Origin: an uncultured Paracoccus sp.
GTDB taxonomy: Bacteria > Pseudomonadota > Alphaproteobacteria > Rhodobacterales > Rhodobacteraceae
Length of the DNA stretch: 64,000 nucleotides
NCBI RefSeq assembly: GCF_947496875.1
Contig: NZ_CANMEH010000002.1
Location: forward strand, 186,001-250,000
Direction: 5' to 3'
Shown here: positions 8,818 to 18,261 of the stretch, piece after piece
Position numbering within the stretch: position 1 is the stretch's first letter
How the letters are laid out: the number at the start of each line of letters is the position of its first letter
Notes under the pieces: generated by a model
The model's input: the letters and a program-made list of their open reading frames with translations, nothing else
The model's database searches: none
Told to the model about the DNA's origin: nothing
Made by a program: the position numbers and the translations under genes

Positions 8818-9384
8818 ATGAGGGTCGACCTGCCAATGATTGATGGGGCTCGACGGCGGCAGCTGGTCGGGATTACGTTTTACGTGGCGCTCGGTCTGGC
8901 GATCCTATTCCTGCGCCTACTGCCGCTGAACCCGGGCAAGGTGTCCTGGCCCGGTCCGGATCTGCTGCTGTGCCTGACATTTGCGTGGATCCTTCGCCGA
9001 CCCGAGCAGGTGCCGGCCCTGATCGTGGCCGCGATGTTCCTGGTGGAGGGGTTGCTGCTGCTGAAGCCGATCGGCCTGTGGGCTGCCATCGTCCTGATGG
9101 CCACAGAGATCGCGCGTCGAAACGAGCATCGTTGGCGCGACCAGCCCTTTCTGCTTGAATGGCTCCGGATCGGACTTCTGGTGCTTGGAGCGGTCATGCT
9201 GGACAGGATCGTGCAGGCAGCATTCTTCGTGCCCCAGACGCTCGCCCCGCGCCCGCCGCTGGGGCAGGTTCTCATGAATGTCATCGCGACCGTGGCGGCC
9301 TATCCGCTGGTCGTGCTGGCCGCACGCTGGCTGGTCGGTCTGCGCCGTGCCCCGCCGGGCAACCTCGCGGCGACGGGGATCTGA
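8818..9384 (+). CDS. mreD: Rod shape-determining protein MreD
   Basis: This polytopic inner-membrane partner of MreC in the elongasome is up to 188 residues, with about five hydrophobic segments (including ITFYVALGLAILFLRLLPL, LIVAAMFLVEGLLLL and LMNVIATVAAYPLVVLAA). Sequence conservation in MreD is low, so the assignment rests on size, topology and its place between mreC and mrdA. The start may be ATG at 8836, which has GAGGG 11 bases upstream, rather than 8818. Confidence 0.88.
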   Translation: MRVDLPMIDGARRRQLVGITFYVALGLAILFLRLLPLNPGKVSWPGPDLLLCLTFAWILRRPEQVPALIVAAMFLVEGLLLLKPIGLWAAIVLMATEIARRNEHRWRDQPFLLEWLRIGLLVLGAVMLDRIVQAAFFVPQTLAPRPPLGQVLMNVIATVAAYPLVVLAARWLVGLRRAPPGNLAATGI

Positions 9385-9387
9385 ACG

Positions 9388-11331
9388 ATGCGGAAATCGG
9401 TCAGGGACGTGCAGGAAAGTGCCCGGCTGGTCGGCCGGCGCGGGCTGATGCTGGGCGCGATCCAAGCCGCGGTGGTTGCAACGCTGGGCTGGCGGCTGAA
9501 AACCATGCAGCTGGACCGGTCCGACGAATTCAGGCTGCTGTCGGACGGCAACTCGATCAAGCTGCGCCTGCTGCCGCCCGCTCGCGGGCTGATTCACGAC
9601 CGCAATGGTGTCCTGCTGGCCGGCAACGAACAGAACTATCGGGTGACGATCACCCGCGAGGAAGCCGGCGACGTCAGCACGGTAGTGGCGCGGCTGCGGC
9701 ATCTGATCCCGATGACCGACAGCTCGGTCGCCGCACTGCTGGCCGAGATCGACCGGCGCAGCGCCATCACCCCGGTCAGCGTTGCCGACCGCCTGACCTG
9801 GCAGCAATTCACATCGATCGCGGTGAATGCACCCGCCCTGCCCGGGGTGACGCCCGAATCCGGCCTGTCCCGCAGCTATCCGCGGGCGGGCGATTTTGCC
9901 CATGTCCTAGGATATGTCGGGCCGGTGTCCGATTACGACCTGTCGAAGATCGAGGATCCCGATCCGGTGCTGATGCTGCCGGAATTCCAGTTGGGCAAGG
10001 TCGGGGCCGAGGCGAAATTGGAATCCATCCTGCGGGGCAAGGCCGGATCCCGCCGGGTCGAGGTCAACAGCGCCGGCCGCGAGATGCGCGAGTTGGACCG
10101 CCAGGAAGGCGAGCAGGGCGCGACGGTGCAGATGACGCTGGACGCCGGGCTGCAGAACTTTGCGCGCCAGCGGCTCGGCGAGGAATCGGCGGCTGCGGTG
10201 GTTCTGGACGTGCAGACCGGCGATGTGCTGACGATCTCGTCCTCACCGGTGTTCGACCCCAACCTGTTCGTCCGCGGCATCGGCAGTGCCGAATATCGCG
10301 CGCTGATGGACCACGATCACCGGCCGCTGGCCGACAAGACGGTGCAGGGCGTCTATCCGCCCGGCTCGACCTTCAAGATGGTGACGCTGCTGGCAGGGCT
10401 GGACGCTGGCGTGATCAATGGCGGGTCGCGGTTCCACTGCCCGGGATACACACAGGTCGCCGGCCGGCGCTTTCACTGCTGGCGGCGCGGCGGGCACGGG
10501 TCCGTCGACCCGGTCCAGAGCCTGGAGCAGTCGTGCGACGTCTTTTATTACGAACTGGCCCAGAAGGTCGGCATCGACCGGATGGCAGCGATGGCGCGTC
10601 GGCTGGGCCTTGGCGTCCGTCACGACCTGCCGATGTCGGCAGTGGCCGAGGGCATCGCGCCGGATCGCGCGTGGAAGCGTGCCCGCTATGACGCGGACTG
10701 GCAGGTCGGCGATTCGCTGAACGCCGCGATCGGACAGGGCTTCGTTCTTGCCTCGCCATTGCAGCTGGCCGTCATGACCGCGCGGCTCGCGACCGGGCGC
10801 GCCATCGAACCGCGCCTGGTGCGGGCCATCGACGGGATCGCCCGGCCGTTGGAGGACTATCCCGAACTTGGCCTGAACCCGGCGCATCTGAAAATCGCCC
10901 AGACCGGCATGGACGCGGTGATGAACGGCAGCCGTGGTACCGCTGCGCGGGCCCGAACCGTCGTCCCGGAATGGCGCATGGCCGGGAAGACCGGCACCAG
11001 TCAGGTCCGCAACATCACCGCCGCGGAACGGGCCCGCGGCGTCATTTCGAACGAACAGCTGCCCTGGGCCCGACGCGACCACGCGTTGTTCGTGTGCTAC
11101 GCCCCGGTCGAGGCGCCGCGCTATGCGGTGTCGGTGGTGGTCGAACATGGCGGTGGCGGCTCGGCGGTGGCGGCGCCGATTGCCCGCGACATCCTGCTGT
11201 TCGCACTGGCCGGCGGCCTGCCGCCGCTGGACGCCTATCCGCCCGGCCAGCGCGACGCTGTCGAGGAAATGCGGGCCAAGCTGCAGCTGGATACGCCACA
11301 ACTGCCCCGGACGGCACGGGTGCGCGCCTAG
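9388..11331 (+). CDS. mrdA: Penicillin-binding protein 2 (peptidoglycan DD-transpeptidase)
   Basis: This class B PBP cross-links peptidoglycan during cell elongation together with RodA. The 647-residue product has an N-terminal membrane anchor (about residues 20-38), a PBP dimerisation domain with PPARGLIHDRNGVLLAGN, and the transpeptidase domain. The active site is intact: SxxK as PPGSTFKM (Ser near 327), an SxD motif in SCDVFYY near 382, and KTGTSQ near 534. It starts 3 bp after mreD, and rodA begins at the base after its stop. Confidence 0.96.
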   Translation: MRKSVRDVQESARLVGRRGLMLGAIQAAVVATLGWRLKTMQLDRSDEFRLLSDGNSIKLRLLPPARGLIHDRNGVLLAGNEQNYRVTITREEAGDVSTVVARLRHLIPMTDSSVAALLAEIDRRSAITPVSVADRLTWQQFTSIAVNAPALPGVTPESGLSRSYPRAGDFAHVLGYVGPVSDYDLSKIEDPDPVLMLPEFQLGKVGAEAKLESILRGKAGSRRVEVNSAGREMRELDRQEGEQGATVQMTLDAGLQNFARQRLGEESAAAVVLDVQTGDVLTISSSPVFDPNLFVRGIGSAEYRALMDHDHRPLADKTVQGVYPPGSTFKMVTLLAGLDAGVINGGSRFHCPGYTQVAGRRFHCWRRGGHGSVDPVQSLEQSCDVFYYELAQKVGIDRMAAMARRLGLGVRHDLPMSAVAEGIAPDRAWKRARYDADWQVGDSLNAAIGQGFVLASPLQLAVMTARLATGRAIEPRLVRAIDGIARPLEDYPELGLNPAHLKIAQTGMDAVMNGSRGTAARARTVVPEWRMAGKTGTSQVRNITAAERARGVISNEQLPWARRDHALFVCYAPVEAPRYAVSVVVEHGGGGSAVAAPIARDILLFALAGGLPPLDAYPPGQRDAVEEMRAKLQLDTPQLPRTARVRA

Positions 11332-12474
11332 ATGACCTACCTGGACTACAAGGTCGCTCATACCCCGACGGGGTGGCGCAAGATCCTTTACCTCAACTGG
11401 CCGCTCGTCTTCTTGCTGGCGGCCGTGGCCGGCGCCGGGTTCCTCATGCTGTATTCGGTATCAGGCGGCCGGCCGGAGGTCTGGACCCAGCCGCAGATCG
11501 AACGCTTCGTCGTTGGGATGGCGGCGCTGATCGGGCTTGCCTTCGTGCCGATCTGGTTCTGGCGGTCGATCTCGATCGTCAGCTACGCGCTCGGGATCAT
11601 GCTGCTGATCGCGGTGGACCTGTTCGGGCACGTCGGCATGGGCGCCCAGCGCTGGCTGGATATCGGCCCCGTGAAGCTGCAACCATCCGAGCTGATGAAG
11701 ATCGCCTTGGTGCTGATGCTGGCGGCCTATTACGACTGGCTGGACATGGATCGGGTCTCGCGCCCCGTGTGGGTGCTGATCCCCGTCATCCTGATCCTGC
11801 TGCCCACCGCCCTGGTGCTGAAGCAGCCCGACCTCGGGACCTCGGTCATGCTGGTGGCCGGGGGCGGGATCATGCTGTTCGCGGCGGGTGTCAGCCTGTG
11901 GTATTTCGGCGCCGTGATCGGCCTGGTCATCGGGCTGGTCGCAACGGTGCTGAAAAGCCGCGGCACCGAGTGGCAGTTGCTGCACGACTATCAGTTCCGG
12001 CGCATCGACACGTTCCTGGACCCGTCCAGCGATCCGCTGGGCGCCGGTTACAACATCACACAGGCGCAGATCGCCCTGGGGTCGGGCGGCTGGTCGGGGC
12101 GCGGATTCATGCAGGGCACGCAGAGCCGGCTGAACTTCCTGCCCGAAAAGCACACAGACTTCATCTTCACGACGCTCGCCGAGGAATTCGGTTTCGTGGG
12201 AACGATGTCGCTGCTGACCCTCTACACCCTGATCCTGGCGTTCTGCCTGTACTCGGCGATGACCAATCGCGACAGGTTCGCAAGCCTGCTGACGATCGGC
12301 GTCGCGGGCACGTTCTTTCTGTATTTCGCGGTGAACATGGGCATGGTGATGGGACTGATGCCGGTGGTGGGCGTTCCGCTGCCTCTGGTCAGTTACGGGG
12401 GAACGCAGCTGATGATCCTGCTGATGGCATTCGGGATGGTCCAGTCGGCCCATGTTCACCGGCCGCGGGGCTGA
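11332..12474 (+). CDS. rodA: Rod shape-determining protein RodA (SEDS glycosyltransferase)
   Basis: RodA is the SEDS peptidoglycan polymerase of the elongasome and partner of PBP2. The 380-residue product has about ten transmembrane segments. Family signatures are visible: AQRWLDIGPVKLQPSELMKI near residue 105, KQPDLGTSVMLVAGG near 165, LPEKHTDFIFTTLAEEFGF near 273, and PLPLVSYGGTQLMILL near the C-terminus. The ATG directly follows the mrdA TAG, so the genes are almost certainly translationally coupled. Confidence 0.96.
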   Translation: MTYLDYKVAHTPTGWRKILYLNWPLVFLLAAVAGAGFLMLYSVSGGRPEVWTQPQIERFVVGMAALIGLAFVPIWFWRSISIVSYALGIMLLIAVDLFGHVGMGAQRWLDIGPVKLQPSELMKIALVLMLAAYYDWLDMDRVSRPVWVLIPVILILLPTALVLKQPDLGTSVMLVAGGGIMLFAAGVSLWYFGAVIGLVIGLVATVLKSRGTEWQLLHDYQFRRIDTFLDPSSDPLGAGYNITQAQIALGSGGWSGRGFMQGTQSRLNFLPEKHTDFIFTTLAEEFGFVGTMSLLTLYTLILAFCLYSAMTNRDRFASLLTIGVAGTFFLYFAVNMGMVMGLMPVVGVPLPLVSYGGTQLMILLMAFGMVQSAHVHRPRG

Positions 12475-12477
12475 CGG

Positions 12478-13398
12478 ATGCGCGTGCTGTTTGCCGCCCC
12501 TGCCCGGATGTGGGACGAGTGGGCCCCGCATCTGCGCGCCGCCTGTCCCGACATCGATCTGCGCCGCGACGGTCCGCCCGAAAGCTTTGACGCGCTGATC
12601 TACGCCCCTGGCTTTCCCGAGACCGGCGAGCCGCTGGATTTCGGTCCCTATACGCGCGCCCGTGTCGTGCAAAGCCTGTGGGCCGGGGTGGAACGCATCG
12701 TGGACAACCCCACGCTGACGCAGCCGCTGTGCCGGATGGTGGATCCCGGTCTGACCCAGGGCATGGTCGAATACTGTATCGGCTGGACGTTGCGGGCACA
12801 TCTGCAGATGGACGTCTTCGCCCAGGATGGCGTCTGGCGCCACGAGCTGTCGCCGCCCCTTGCAAGCCAGCGCAAGGTCACGGTGCTGGGTACCGGCGCG
12901 CTGGGATCGGCGGTTGCCGGGGCGCTCGCCGGGCTGGACTTCGACGTGACCGGATGGTCCGCATCCGGACGGCCCGTGCAGGGGATCCGCGTACTGGCAG
13001 GGGAGCAACTGGACAGCGCGCTCGCGCGTGCCGAGATCCTCATCTGCCTGCTGCCGGATACACCCGCGACTCGCGATGTGCTTGACGCGGACCGGCTTGC
13101 CACCCTGCCCCGCGACGCCACGGTGATCAATCCGGGGCGCGGCACGCTGATCGTCGATGACGCCCTGATCGCCGCGCTGGACAGCGGGCATCTGCGCCAT
13201 GCCGTGCTGGACGTGTTCCGGACCGAGCCACTGCCGTCAGGACATCCGTTCTGGGCCCATCCGCGGGTGACGATCACCCCGCATGTCGCCGCCGAGACCC
13301 GGCCGTCCTCGGCCGCGCGCGTCGTCGCAGAAAACCTGCGCCGCGCGATGAGCGCGCAACCCCTGCTGCACCTTGTCGAGCGCCAGCGGGGTTACTGA
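12478..13398 (+). CDS. ghrA: Glyoxylate/hydroxypyruvate reductase A-like 2-hydroxyacid dehydrogenase
   Basis: This is a D-isomer-specific 2-hydroxyacid dehydrogenase of 306 residues, of the GhrA subgroup that reduces glyoxylate and hydroxypyruvate with NAD(P)H. The N-terminal catalytic half contains VVQSLWAGVERIVDNP. The NAD-binding half has VTVLGTGALGSAVAGAL (GxGxxG) near residue 138. The catalytic Arg is in INPGRGTLIVDD, a Glu in VFRTEPLP and a His in VTITPHVAAET. It lies 3 bp after rodA and so is the last gene of the mre operon, with no obvious functional link. Substrate preference cannot be read from sequence. Confidence 0.85.
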   Translation: MRVLFAAPARMWDEWAPHLRAACPDIDLRRDGPPESFDALIYAPGFPETGEPLDFGPYTRARVVQSLWAGVERIVDNPTLTQPLCRMVDPGLTQGMVEYCIGWTLRAHLQMDVFAQDGVWRHELSPPLASQRKVTVLGTGALGSAVAGALAGLDFDVTGWSASGRPVQGIRVLAGEQLDSALARAEILICLLPDTPATRDVLDADRLATLPRDATVINPGRGTLIVDDALIAALDSGHLRHAVLDVFRTEPLPSGHPFWAHPRVTITPHVAAETRPSSAARVVAENLRRAMSAQPLLHLVERQRGY

Positions 13399-13408
13399 GC
13401 ACCGGCGG

Positions 13409-14176
13409 CTACCAGCGCAACCGTGGCGGAGCGTCCTGGCTTGATGTCGCATCGGCAGCATGGGTCACCGGCTCCACCGCAGACAATTCGAGTCGCAGCG
13501 CCCCGGATGGCAGGGCCACAGGCTCGAACGCAACATCCAGCCCGCCCGGGACAGGCGGCAGGAATGCCAGAAGTTCCGCCACCGCCTTGGCAAGGGCGGC
13601 GCGGTCCTCGTCGGCGGCACCGGCGATCGCCAGCAGGTGCCCGCTCGTTCCGTCGCCCCAGTCTGCCGCAACCAGTGCCGCCCCGGTCAACACCCCGCCC
13701 CGATCCGCCAGCAGCCGCGCCAGCGGCTCGGCCACCTGCTGCACCGCGTCCGGGTCGGGCGGTCCCAGCCGGGTGGGCCGGGCGGCGATTTCGGCGGGGC
13801 GTTGGGCCAGTGCCTGACCAAGCCACGAGAGTGTCTGCGGGTCGAGCAGCATCTGCGACGGGCGATCCGGATTGACGAGCAGTCCCCGCCCCTCGGCTGC
13901 CAGCGTCGCAGCCAGCACGCGGCCGGGCATGGCGGCGTGCGCGACGGGCCCGCCCACTAAGCGGGCAAGCTCCGCCGCATCCTCGCTGGCCAGCGCGGCC
14001 GTCAGCCCCCCCAGATCGAACAGCATCAGTTCCACCCGGTCCCCCTTCGGGTCAGCGGCCAGGGCTGCGAACAGTTCGGTATCGGCAAGCCGCCGCAGCA
14101 CCTCGGCGCGCAGCGTATCCTCCGCCTCGTGAAACGGAACGGTGCACAGGCGGTCGAGATGGGTGAACTCGGTCAT
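13409..14176 (-). CDS. SseB family protein
   Basis: The 255-residue protein has the SseB N-terminal domain (LDRLCTVPFHEAEDTLRAEV, then ELMLFDLGGLTAALASEDAAELA) and a C-terminal half also typical of rhodobacterial SseB-like proteins. Its molecular function is unknown; the enterobacterial SseB name does not imply virulence here. The ATG at 14176 overlaps the stop of the upstream uracil-DNA-glycosylase-family gene (ATGA). It is convergent with ghrA, with a 10-bp gap. Confidence 0.8.
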   Translation of the reverse strand: MTEFTHLDRLCTVPFHEAEDTLRAEVLRRLADTELFAALAADPKGDRVELMLFDLGGLTAALASEDAAELARLVGGPVAHAAMPGRVLAATLAAEGRGLLVNPDRPSQMLLDPQTLSWLGQALAQRPAEIAARPTRLGPPDPDAVQQVAEPLARLLADRGGVLTGAALVAADWGDGTSGHLLAIAGAADEDRAALAKAVAELLAFLPPVPGGLDVAFEPVALPSGALRLELSAVEPVTHAADATSSQDAPPRLRW

Positions 14177-14742
14177 AGCAGCGCCGCCAGACTGTGACGC
14201 AGTTCGGGGACCAGTTCCGCCTCGAACCACGGGTTGCGTTTCAGCCATCCGGTATTGCGCCACGAGGGGTGAGGCAAGGGAAACACCGCCGGTGCATGGT
14301 CGCGCCACGCGGCAACCGCCTGGGTGACGTTGCGGGTTCCCAGGTGCCAACGCATCGCATATCCGCCGATCAGCAGCGTGACCCGGGGCTGCAGGTCCGC
14401 CATCACCCGTTCCCGCCAGGTTGCCGCGCAGATCGGGGGCGGCGGCAGGTCGGACCCGGCCGCATCATAGCCAGGGAAACAGAAGGCCATCGGAACGATC
14501 GCGATGCGGGACTGGTCATAGAAGGTGTCCTCGTCGACCCCCATCCAGTCGCGCAGCCGCCGCCCCGACGCATCGGTGAAGGGACGCCCGGTCCCGTGCA
14601 CCCGCAGCCCCGGCGCCTGGCTGGCGACGAGAATGCGCGCCCCCGGCCTGAACCACGCCACCGGTCGCGGTGCGTGGGCCGTGGCCGTGGTCCGGAAGCG
14701 GTCGGCGCACAGCCGGCAGGCGCTGATTTCGTCGCGAAGCAT
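14173..14742 (-). CDS. Uracil-DNA glycosylase family protein
   Basis: The product is 189 residues with the UDG-like fold. CRLCADRF near residue 8 and WFRPGARILVASQAPGLRVH resemble motif 1 of the IclR-neighbour/SMUG-like branch, with GTGRPFTDASGRRLRDWMG after it. HPSWRNTGWLKRNPWFEAEL near the C-terminus corresponds to the H-P-S motif of family 4/5-like enzymes. The N-terminal Fe-S cysteines of true family 4 UDG are incomplete, so glycosylase activity is uncertain. The start is ATG at 14742; it overlaps the SseB start by four bases. Confidence 0.78.
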   Translation of the reverse strand: MLRDEISACRLCADRFRTTATAHAPRPVAWFRPGARILVASQAPGLRVHGTGRPFTDASGRRLRDWMGVDEDTFYDQSRIAIVPMAFCFPGYDAAGSDLPPPPICAATWRERVMADLQPRVTLLIGGYAMRWHLGTRNVTQAVAAWRDHAPAVFPLPHPSWRNTGWLKRNPWFEAELVPELRHSLAALL

Positions 14743-14940
14743 GCAGGCCGAGATAAGCGCCCCCGGCAGCAGAAAAAACCCCGCATTCTCACGACCAGGC
14801 GGGGGCAGATGGACAGGTGGGCAGCGCACCCGTATGGTCCGAGATCGACAGGTTCACCTAGCCGGAGCCCGTCTGGTAAAGGAACCCGTCTGCCTGCCGC
14901 ATCGCCGGGGGCGCCGGATCTGGGCGGCGCACGGACAGTC

Positions 14941-15594
14941 ATGCTGGAATTCGACAACGTCTCAAAATCCTTCTGGACCGGGTCGCAGCGCAAGGTGATC
15001 CTCGATCAGGCGTCGTTTCGTGTCGATCTCGGCCGGTCGCTCGGCATCCTGGCGCCGAACGGCACGGGAAAGACGACCATCATCAACATGATGTGCGGGC
15101 TCGAAAAGCCGGACGAAGGCGTGGTCCGCAGGGGCTGCCGCGTGTCCTTCCCGCTGGGCTTCATGGGGGGGATCGTCGCGAAGCTGTCCGCGAACGAGAA
15201 CGCGCGCTACATCGCCCGGATCTACGGACTGGATCCCGACTACGTCGAGGCGTTCTGCCGCTGGCTCTGCGACCTGGATGAATATTTCGATCGTCCGGTC
15301 GCCACCTACAGCGCCGGGATGCGGGCGCGTCTGAACTTCTCGCTGCTGCTGGCCTTGGAGTTCGACATCTACCTGATCGACGAAGGCATGCCGGCAACCA
15401 CTGACGTGAATTTCAACCGAAAGGCCGGCGGGGTCCTGTACGACCGGCTGAAGACGTCAACCGTCGTGGTGGTGTCCCATCAGGCTGCGACCCTTGAAAA
15501 ATTCTGCCGGACTGCGGCGGTGCTGCAGGATGGCAAGCTGTACATGTTCGACACGCTCGACGAGGCCCGGCAGTATTATGACTACACCACCTAA
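14941..15594 (+). CDS. kpsT: Capsule polysaccharide ABC transporter ATP-binding protein (KpsT-like)
   Basis: This 217-residue ATPase belongs to the polysaccharide-export subfamily that energises export of Kdo-linked group 2-type capsules through an ABC-2 permease. Walker A is LAPNGTGKTT near residue 39. The signature region is YSAGMRARLNFSL near 124, Walker B DIYLIDEGMP near 143, and the H-loop VVVSHQAATLEKF near 180. The ATG at 14941 follows a 200-bp region free of genes. The stop overlaps the next gene by 17 bp. The cognate permease (KpsM) is not adjacent and not seen in the window. Confidence 0.9.
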   Translation: MLEFDNVSKSFWTGSQRKVILDQASFRVDLGRSLGILAPNGTGKTTIINMMCGLEKPDEGVVRRGCRVSFPLGFMGGIVAKLSANENARYIARIYGLDPDYVEAFCRWLCDLDEYFDRPVATYSAGMRARLNFSLLLALEFDIYLIDEGMPATTDVNFNRKAGGVLYDRLKTSTVVVVSHQAATLEKFCRTAAVLQDGKLYMFDTLDEARQYYDYTT

Positions 15595-17416
15595 GGCCCG
15601 TCTGTACCGGGTCAGCCGCGAGGAATCCGTTCTGGCCCGCGCACGCGCACCGGGACCCGCGGACAGCAGTCCGGGCGTCGCGGCGGCGACCGGGTCGGCG
15701 TCCGGCGGGATCCGCGTCCAGTTGCGGCGGAAAGACACGGCGTTCAACGCGGCACGTCAGCCCAGGGACGACGGTCAGCTGAACGACCGGCCGGCCGATC
15801 CGCGGAGTGCGGCCGAGGAGCAAGCGTTACCACCGCCGCGCGGCAAGGCCGAGGAGATGCCCTTTGCCTCGACCGACGACGGGTTCGAGGGCATGACCTT
15901 TCCCGGCGCGGAGCCTTCCACCGACCAGACGGGCTCGGCGGCCGGGCACCCGGCCGAAATGGGCCCGATCGCCGCGGTCAGAGCCGAAAACCTCACCCGT
16001 CGGCAGCTTCGGATGGCGTCCCGCCTGGCCGCCCTGCACGAGATCGACGTGTCCTCGGATCATGAGGCGGTCGTCAGGCTGCGGCAGCGCGGCATCGATC
16101 CATTCCACCGCGAGGCTGTCGGGCAGGTCCTGGCGCACGAAGGCGCCCGCGCCCGAAACGTGCCGGCCTTGACCCCCCCGGCCATTACCCCGCAAAGCCC
16201 GCCCGCCCGCCGGCCCGGTCAGGAAATCGCCCCCATCGCACCGCCGCACGACGCGGTGACCAAGGACCCGCGGATTGCCGAGATCATGCGGATTCAGCGC
16301 GACATCGCCCGTCGCCGCCGACGCCGGTTGAGCATGCTGGTGGTCCGGCTCGCGGTGCTGGTGCTGCTGCCGACGATTCTGGTTGGCTGGTACTACTTCG
16401 CTTTGGCCACCCCGCTCTATGCGACCAAGTCGCAGTTCCTGATCCAGCAGGCGGACAACAGCGGCGGCGGCGCCATCGGCGGGATGTTTTCGGGCACCCA
16501 GCTTGCCACCAACCCCGACAGCGTGTCGGTCCAAGGTTATCTGAATTCCCGCGACGCCATGCTGCGCCTGAACGAGGACCTGGGATTCAAGCGGGCGTTC
16601 CAGGATCCCAGCATCGATCCGGTGCTGCGGCTGGCACCAGACGCGACGAACGAAGCCGCCTACAAGCTGTATCAACGCATGGTCAAGATCGGCTACGATC
16701 CGACCGAGGGCGTGATCGGCATGGAGGTCGTTTCACCCGATCCCCTGCTCAGCCAGCAGTTCGCACTGGCGCTGATCGGCTATGCCGAGGGGCAGGTCGA
16801 CCAAATGACCGCACGGCTGCGCGAAGACCAGATGGAAGGCGCGATCGACAGCTACAACGATGCCGAGGCCAAGGTACTCGACGCGCAGAACAGGGTGCAG
16901 CAGCTGCAGGAACGCATGGGGGTGCTGGATCCGGTCGCCGAGGGCTCGGCCGTCATGGCGCAGGTTGGCGAACTGGAACGGCAACTCACCGAGAAACGGC
17001 TGGAACTCGGCCAACTGCAATCGAACATCCGCCCGAACCAGAGCCGCGTGCAAGGGGTGCAGGGCGACATCTCGAGGTTGGAGGAGATGATCGCCAGCAC
17101 CCGCGCGCAGCTGACCGAAGACACCGGCAAACGGGCGTCGCTGGCCTCCATTTCCGGCGAGATCAGGATCGCGGAAAGCGATCTGGCGACGCGCCAGCAA
17201 CTGCTGGCGACGGCCGCCGCGCAGATGGAAACCGCCCGGATCGAGGCCAACAAGCAGGTTCGCTACCTGTCGCTGTCGGTGGCGCCAGTGCCGCCGGACA
17301 GCCCCACCTATCCCCGGGCGGCGCAGAACACGCTGGTTGCGTTCCTGATCTTCTCCGCCATCTATCTGATGATGTCGCTGACCGCCTCCATTCTCCGCGA
17401 ACAGGTATCCACATGA
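15578..17416 (+). CDS. kpsE: Capsule polysaccharide export inner-membrane protein (KpsE-like)
   Basis: This 612-residue protein belongs to the polysaccharide co-polymerase/export (KpsE/Wzz-like) group that bridges the ABC exporter and the outer-membrane channel. Residues 1-235 are a long, low-complexity cytoplasmic extension rich in Ala, Pro and Arg. An Arg cluster (IARRRRRRLSM) precedes the first membrane helix (about 250-275). A periplasmic region with extended coiled coil (about 400-545) follows, then a second helix (NTLVAFLIFSAIYLMMSLTA) before the C-terminus. The ATG at 15578 overlaps kpsT by 17 bp. The kdsA start overlaps its stop (ATGA). Classical KpsE is about 380 residues, so the N-terminal extension is unusual. 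Confidence 0.85.
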   Translation: MTTPPKARLYRVSREESVLARARAPGPADSSPGVAAATGSASGGIRVQLRRKDTAFNAARQPRDDGQLNDRPADPRSAAEEQALPPPRGKAEEMPFASTDDGFEGMTFPGAEPSTDQTGSAAGHPAEMGPIAAVRAENLTRRQLRMASRLAALHEIDVSSDHEAVVRLRQRGIDPFHREAVGQVLAHEGARARNVPALTPPAITPQSPPARRPGQEIAPIAPPHDAVTKDPRIAEIMRIQRDIARRRRRRLSMLVVRLAVLVLLPTILVGWYYFALATPLYATKSQFLIQQADNSGGGAIGGMFSGTQLATNPDSVSVQGYLNSRDAMLRLNEDLGFKRAFQDPSIDPVLRLAPDATNEAAYKLYQRMVKIGYDPTEGVIGMEVVSPDPLLSQQFALALIGYAEGQVDQMTARLREDQMEGAIDSYNDAEAKVLDAQNRVQQLQERMGVLDPVAEGSAVMAQVGELERQLTEKRLELGQLQSNIRPNQSRVQGVQGDISRLEEMIASTRAQLTEDTGKRASLASISGEIRIAESDLATRQQLLATAAAQMETARIEANKQVRYLSLSVAPVPPDSPTYPRAAQNTLVAFLIFSAIYLMMSLTASILREQVST

Positions 17417-18261
17417 ACTCTGCCCCACGCCATGTCGCGGCCCGGAACGTGACCTTCGGCAATGACCTGCCGCTCGTTCTGATCGCCGGCCCATGCCAGC
17501 TGGAAACACTGGATCACGCACTTGCAATCGCCGAGCCGCTTGCTGTGGCGGCGGAACGCACTGGGGCGGGGTTCGTGTTCAAGGCCAGCTATGACAAGGC
17601 GAACCGCACGTCGCTGTCGGGGCGGCGGGGCGTCGGCATGGATGAGGGCTTGGACATGCTGGCGGCGGTGCGCGATCGGATCGGCTGCCCCGTGCTGACC
17701 GATGTGCATGACGAGGCGCAGTGCCGGCGCGCGGCCGATGTCGTCGATATCATCCAGATTCCCGCCTTCCTGTCCCGGCAGACCGATCTGCTGCTGGCCG
17801 CGGGACGCAGCGGCGCGGTGGTGAACATCAAGAAGGGGCAGTTCCTCGCCCCGTGGGACATGCCCAACGTGGCTGAAAAGGTCGCCTCGACGGGCAACCG
17901 GGACATCCTGCTGACCGAGCGCGGGGTCAGCTTCGGCTACAACACGCTGGTGGCCGACATGCGGTCGCTGCCGATCATGGCACGCACCGGGTATCCCGTC
18001 ATCATGGACGCCACCCATTCCGTCCAGCAGCCTGGCGGCCAAGGCGGATCATCCGGCGGACAGCGCGAATTCGCCCCGGTGATAGCCCGGGCCGCCGTCG
18101 CCCTCGCGGTGGCCGGGGTCTTCATCGAAACCCACCAGGACCCCGACCGCGCCCCGTCGGACGGGCCCAACATGATTCCACTGGACCGGATGCCTGCGCT
18201 GATCGACAGCCTCATGGCGTTCGACCGGCTCGCCAAGGCGGACCCGGTGATGGGGGAATGA
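17413..18261 (+). CDS. kdsA: 3-deoxy-8-phosphooctulonate synthase (Kdo-8-P synthase) KdsA
   Basis: KdsA condenses phosphoenolpyruvate and arabinose 5-phosphate to Kdo-8-phosphate, needed for lipid A core and for the Kdo linker of ABC-exported capsules. The 282-residue length is standard. DAHP-synthase-I-family motifs are visible: LIAGPCQLET near residue 22, FKASYDKANRTS near 55, LTDVHDE near 94, VNIKKGQFLAPWDM near 136 and DATHSVQQPGG near 198. It overlaps kpsE by four bases and the mechanosensitive channel gene by four bases, so it is the middle of a tightly coupled unit. Confidence 0.96.
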   Translation: MNSAPRHVAARNVTFGNDLPLVLIAGPCQLETLDHALAIAEPLAVAAERTGAGFVFKASYDKANRTSLSGRRGVGMDEGLDMLAAVRDRIGCPVLTDVHDEAQCRRAADVVDIIQIPAFLSRQTDLLLAAGRSGAVVNIKKGQFLAPWDMPNVAEKVASTGNRDILLTERGVSFGYNTLVADMRSLPIMARTGYPVIMDATHSVQQPGGQGGSSGGQREFAPVIARAAVALAVAGVFIETHQDPDRAPSDGPNMIPLDRMPALIDSLMAFDRLAKADPVMGE

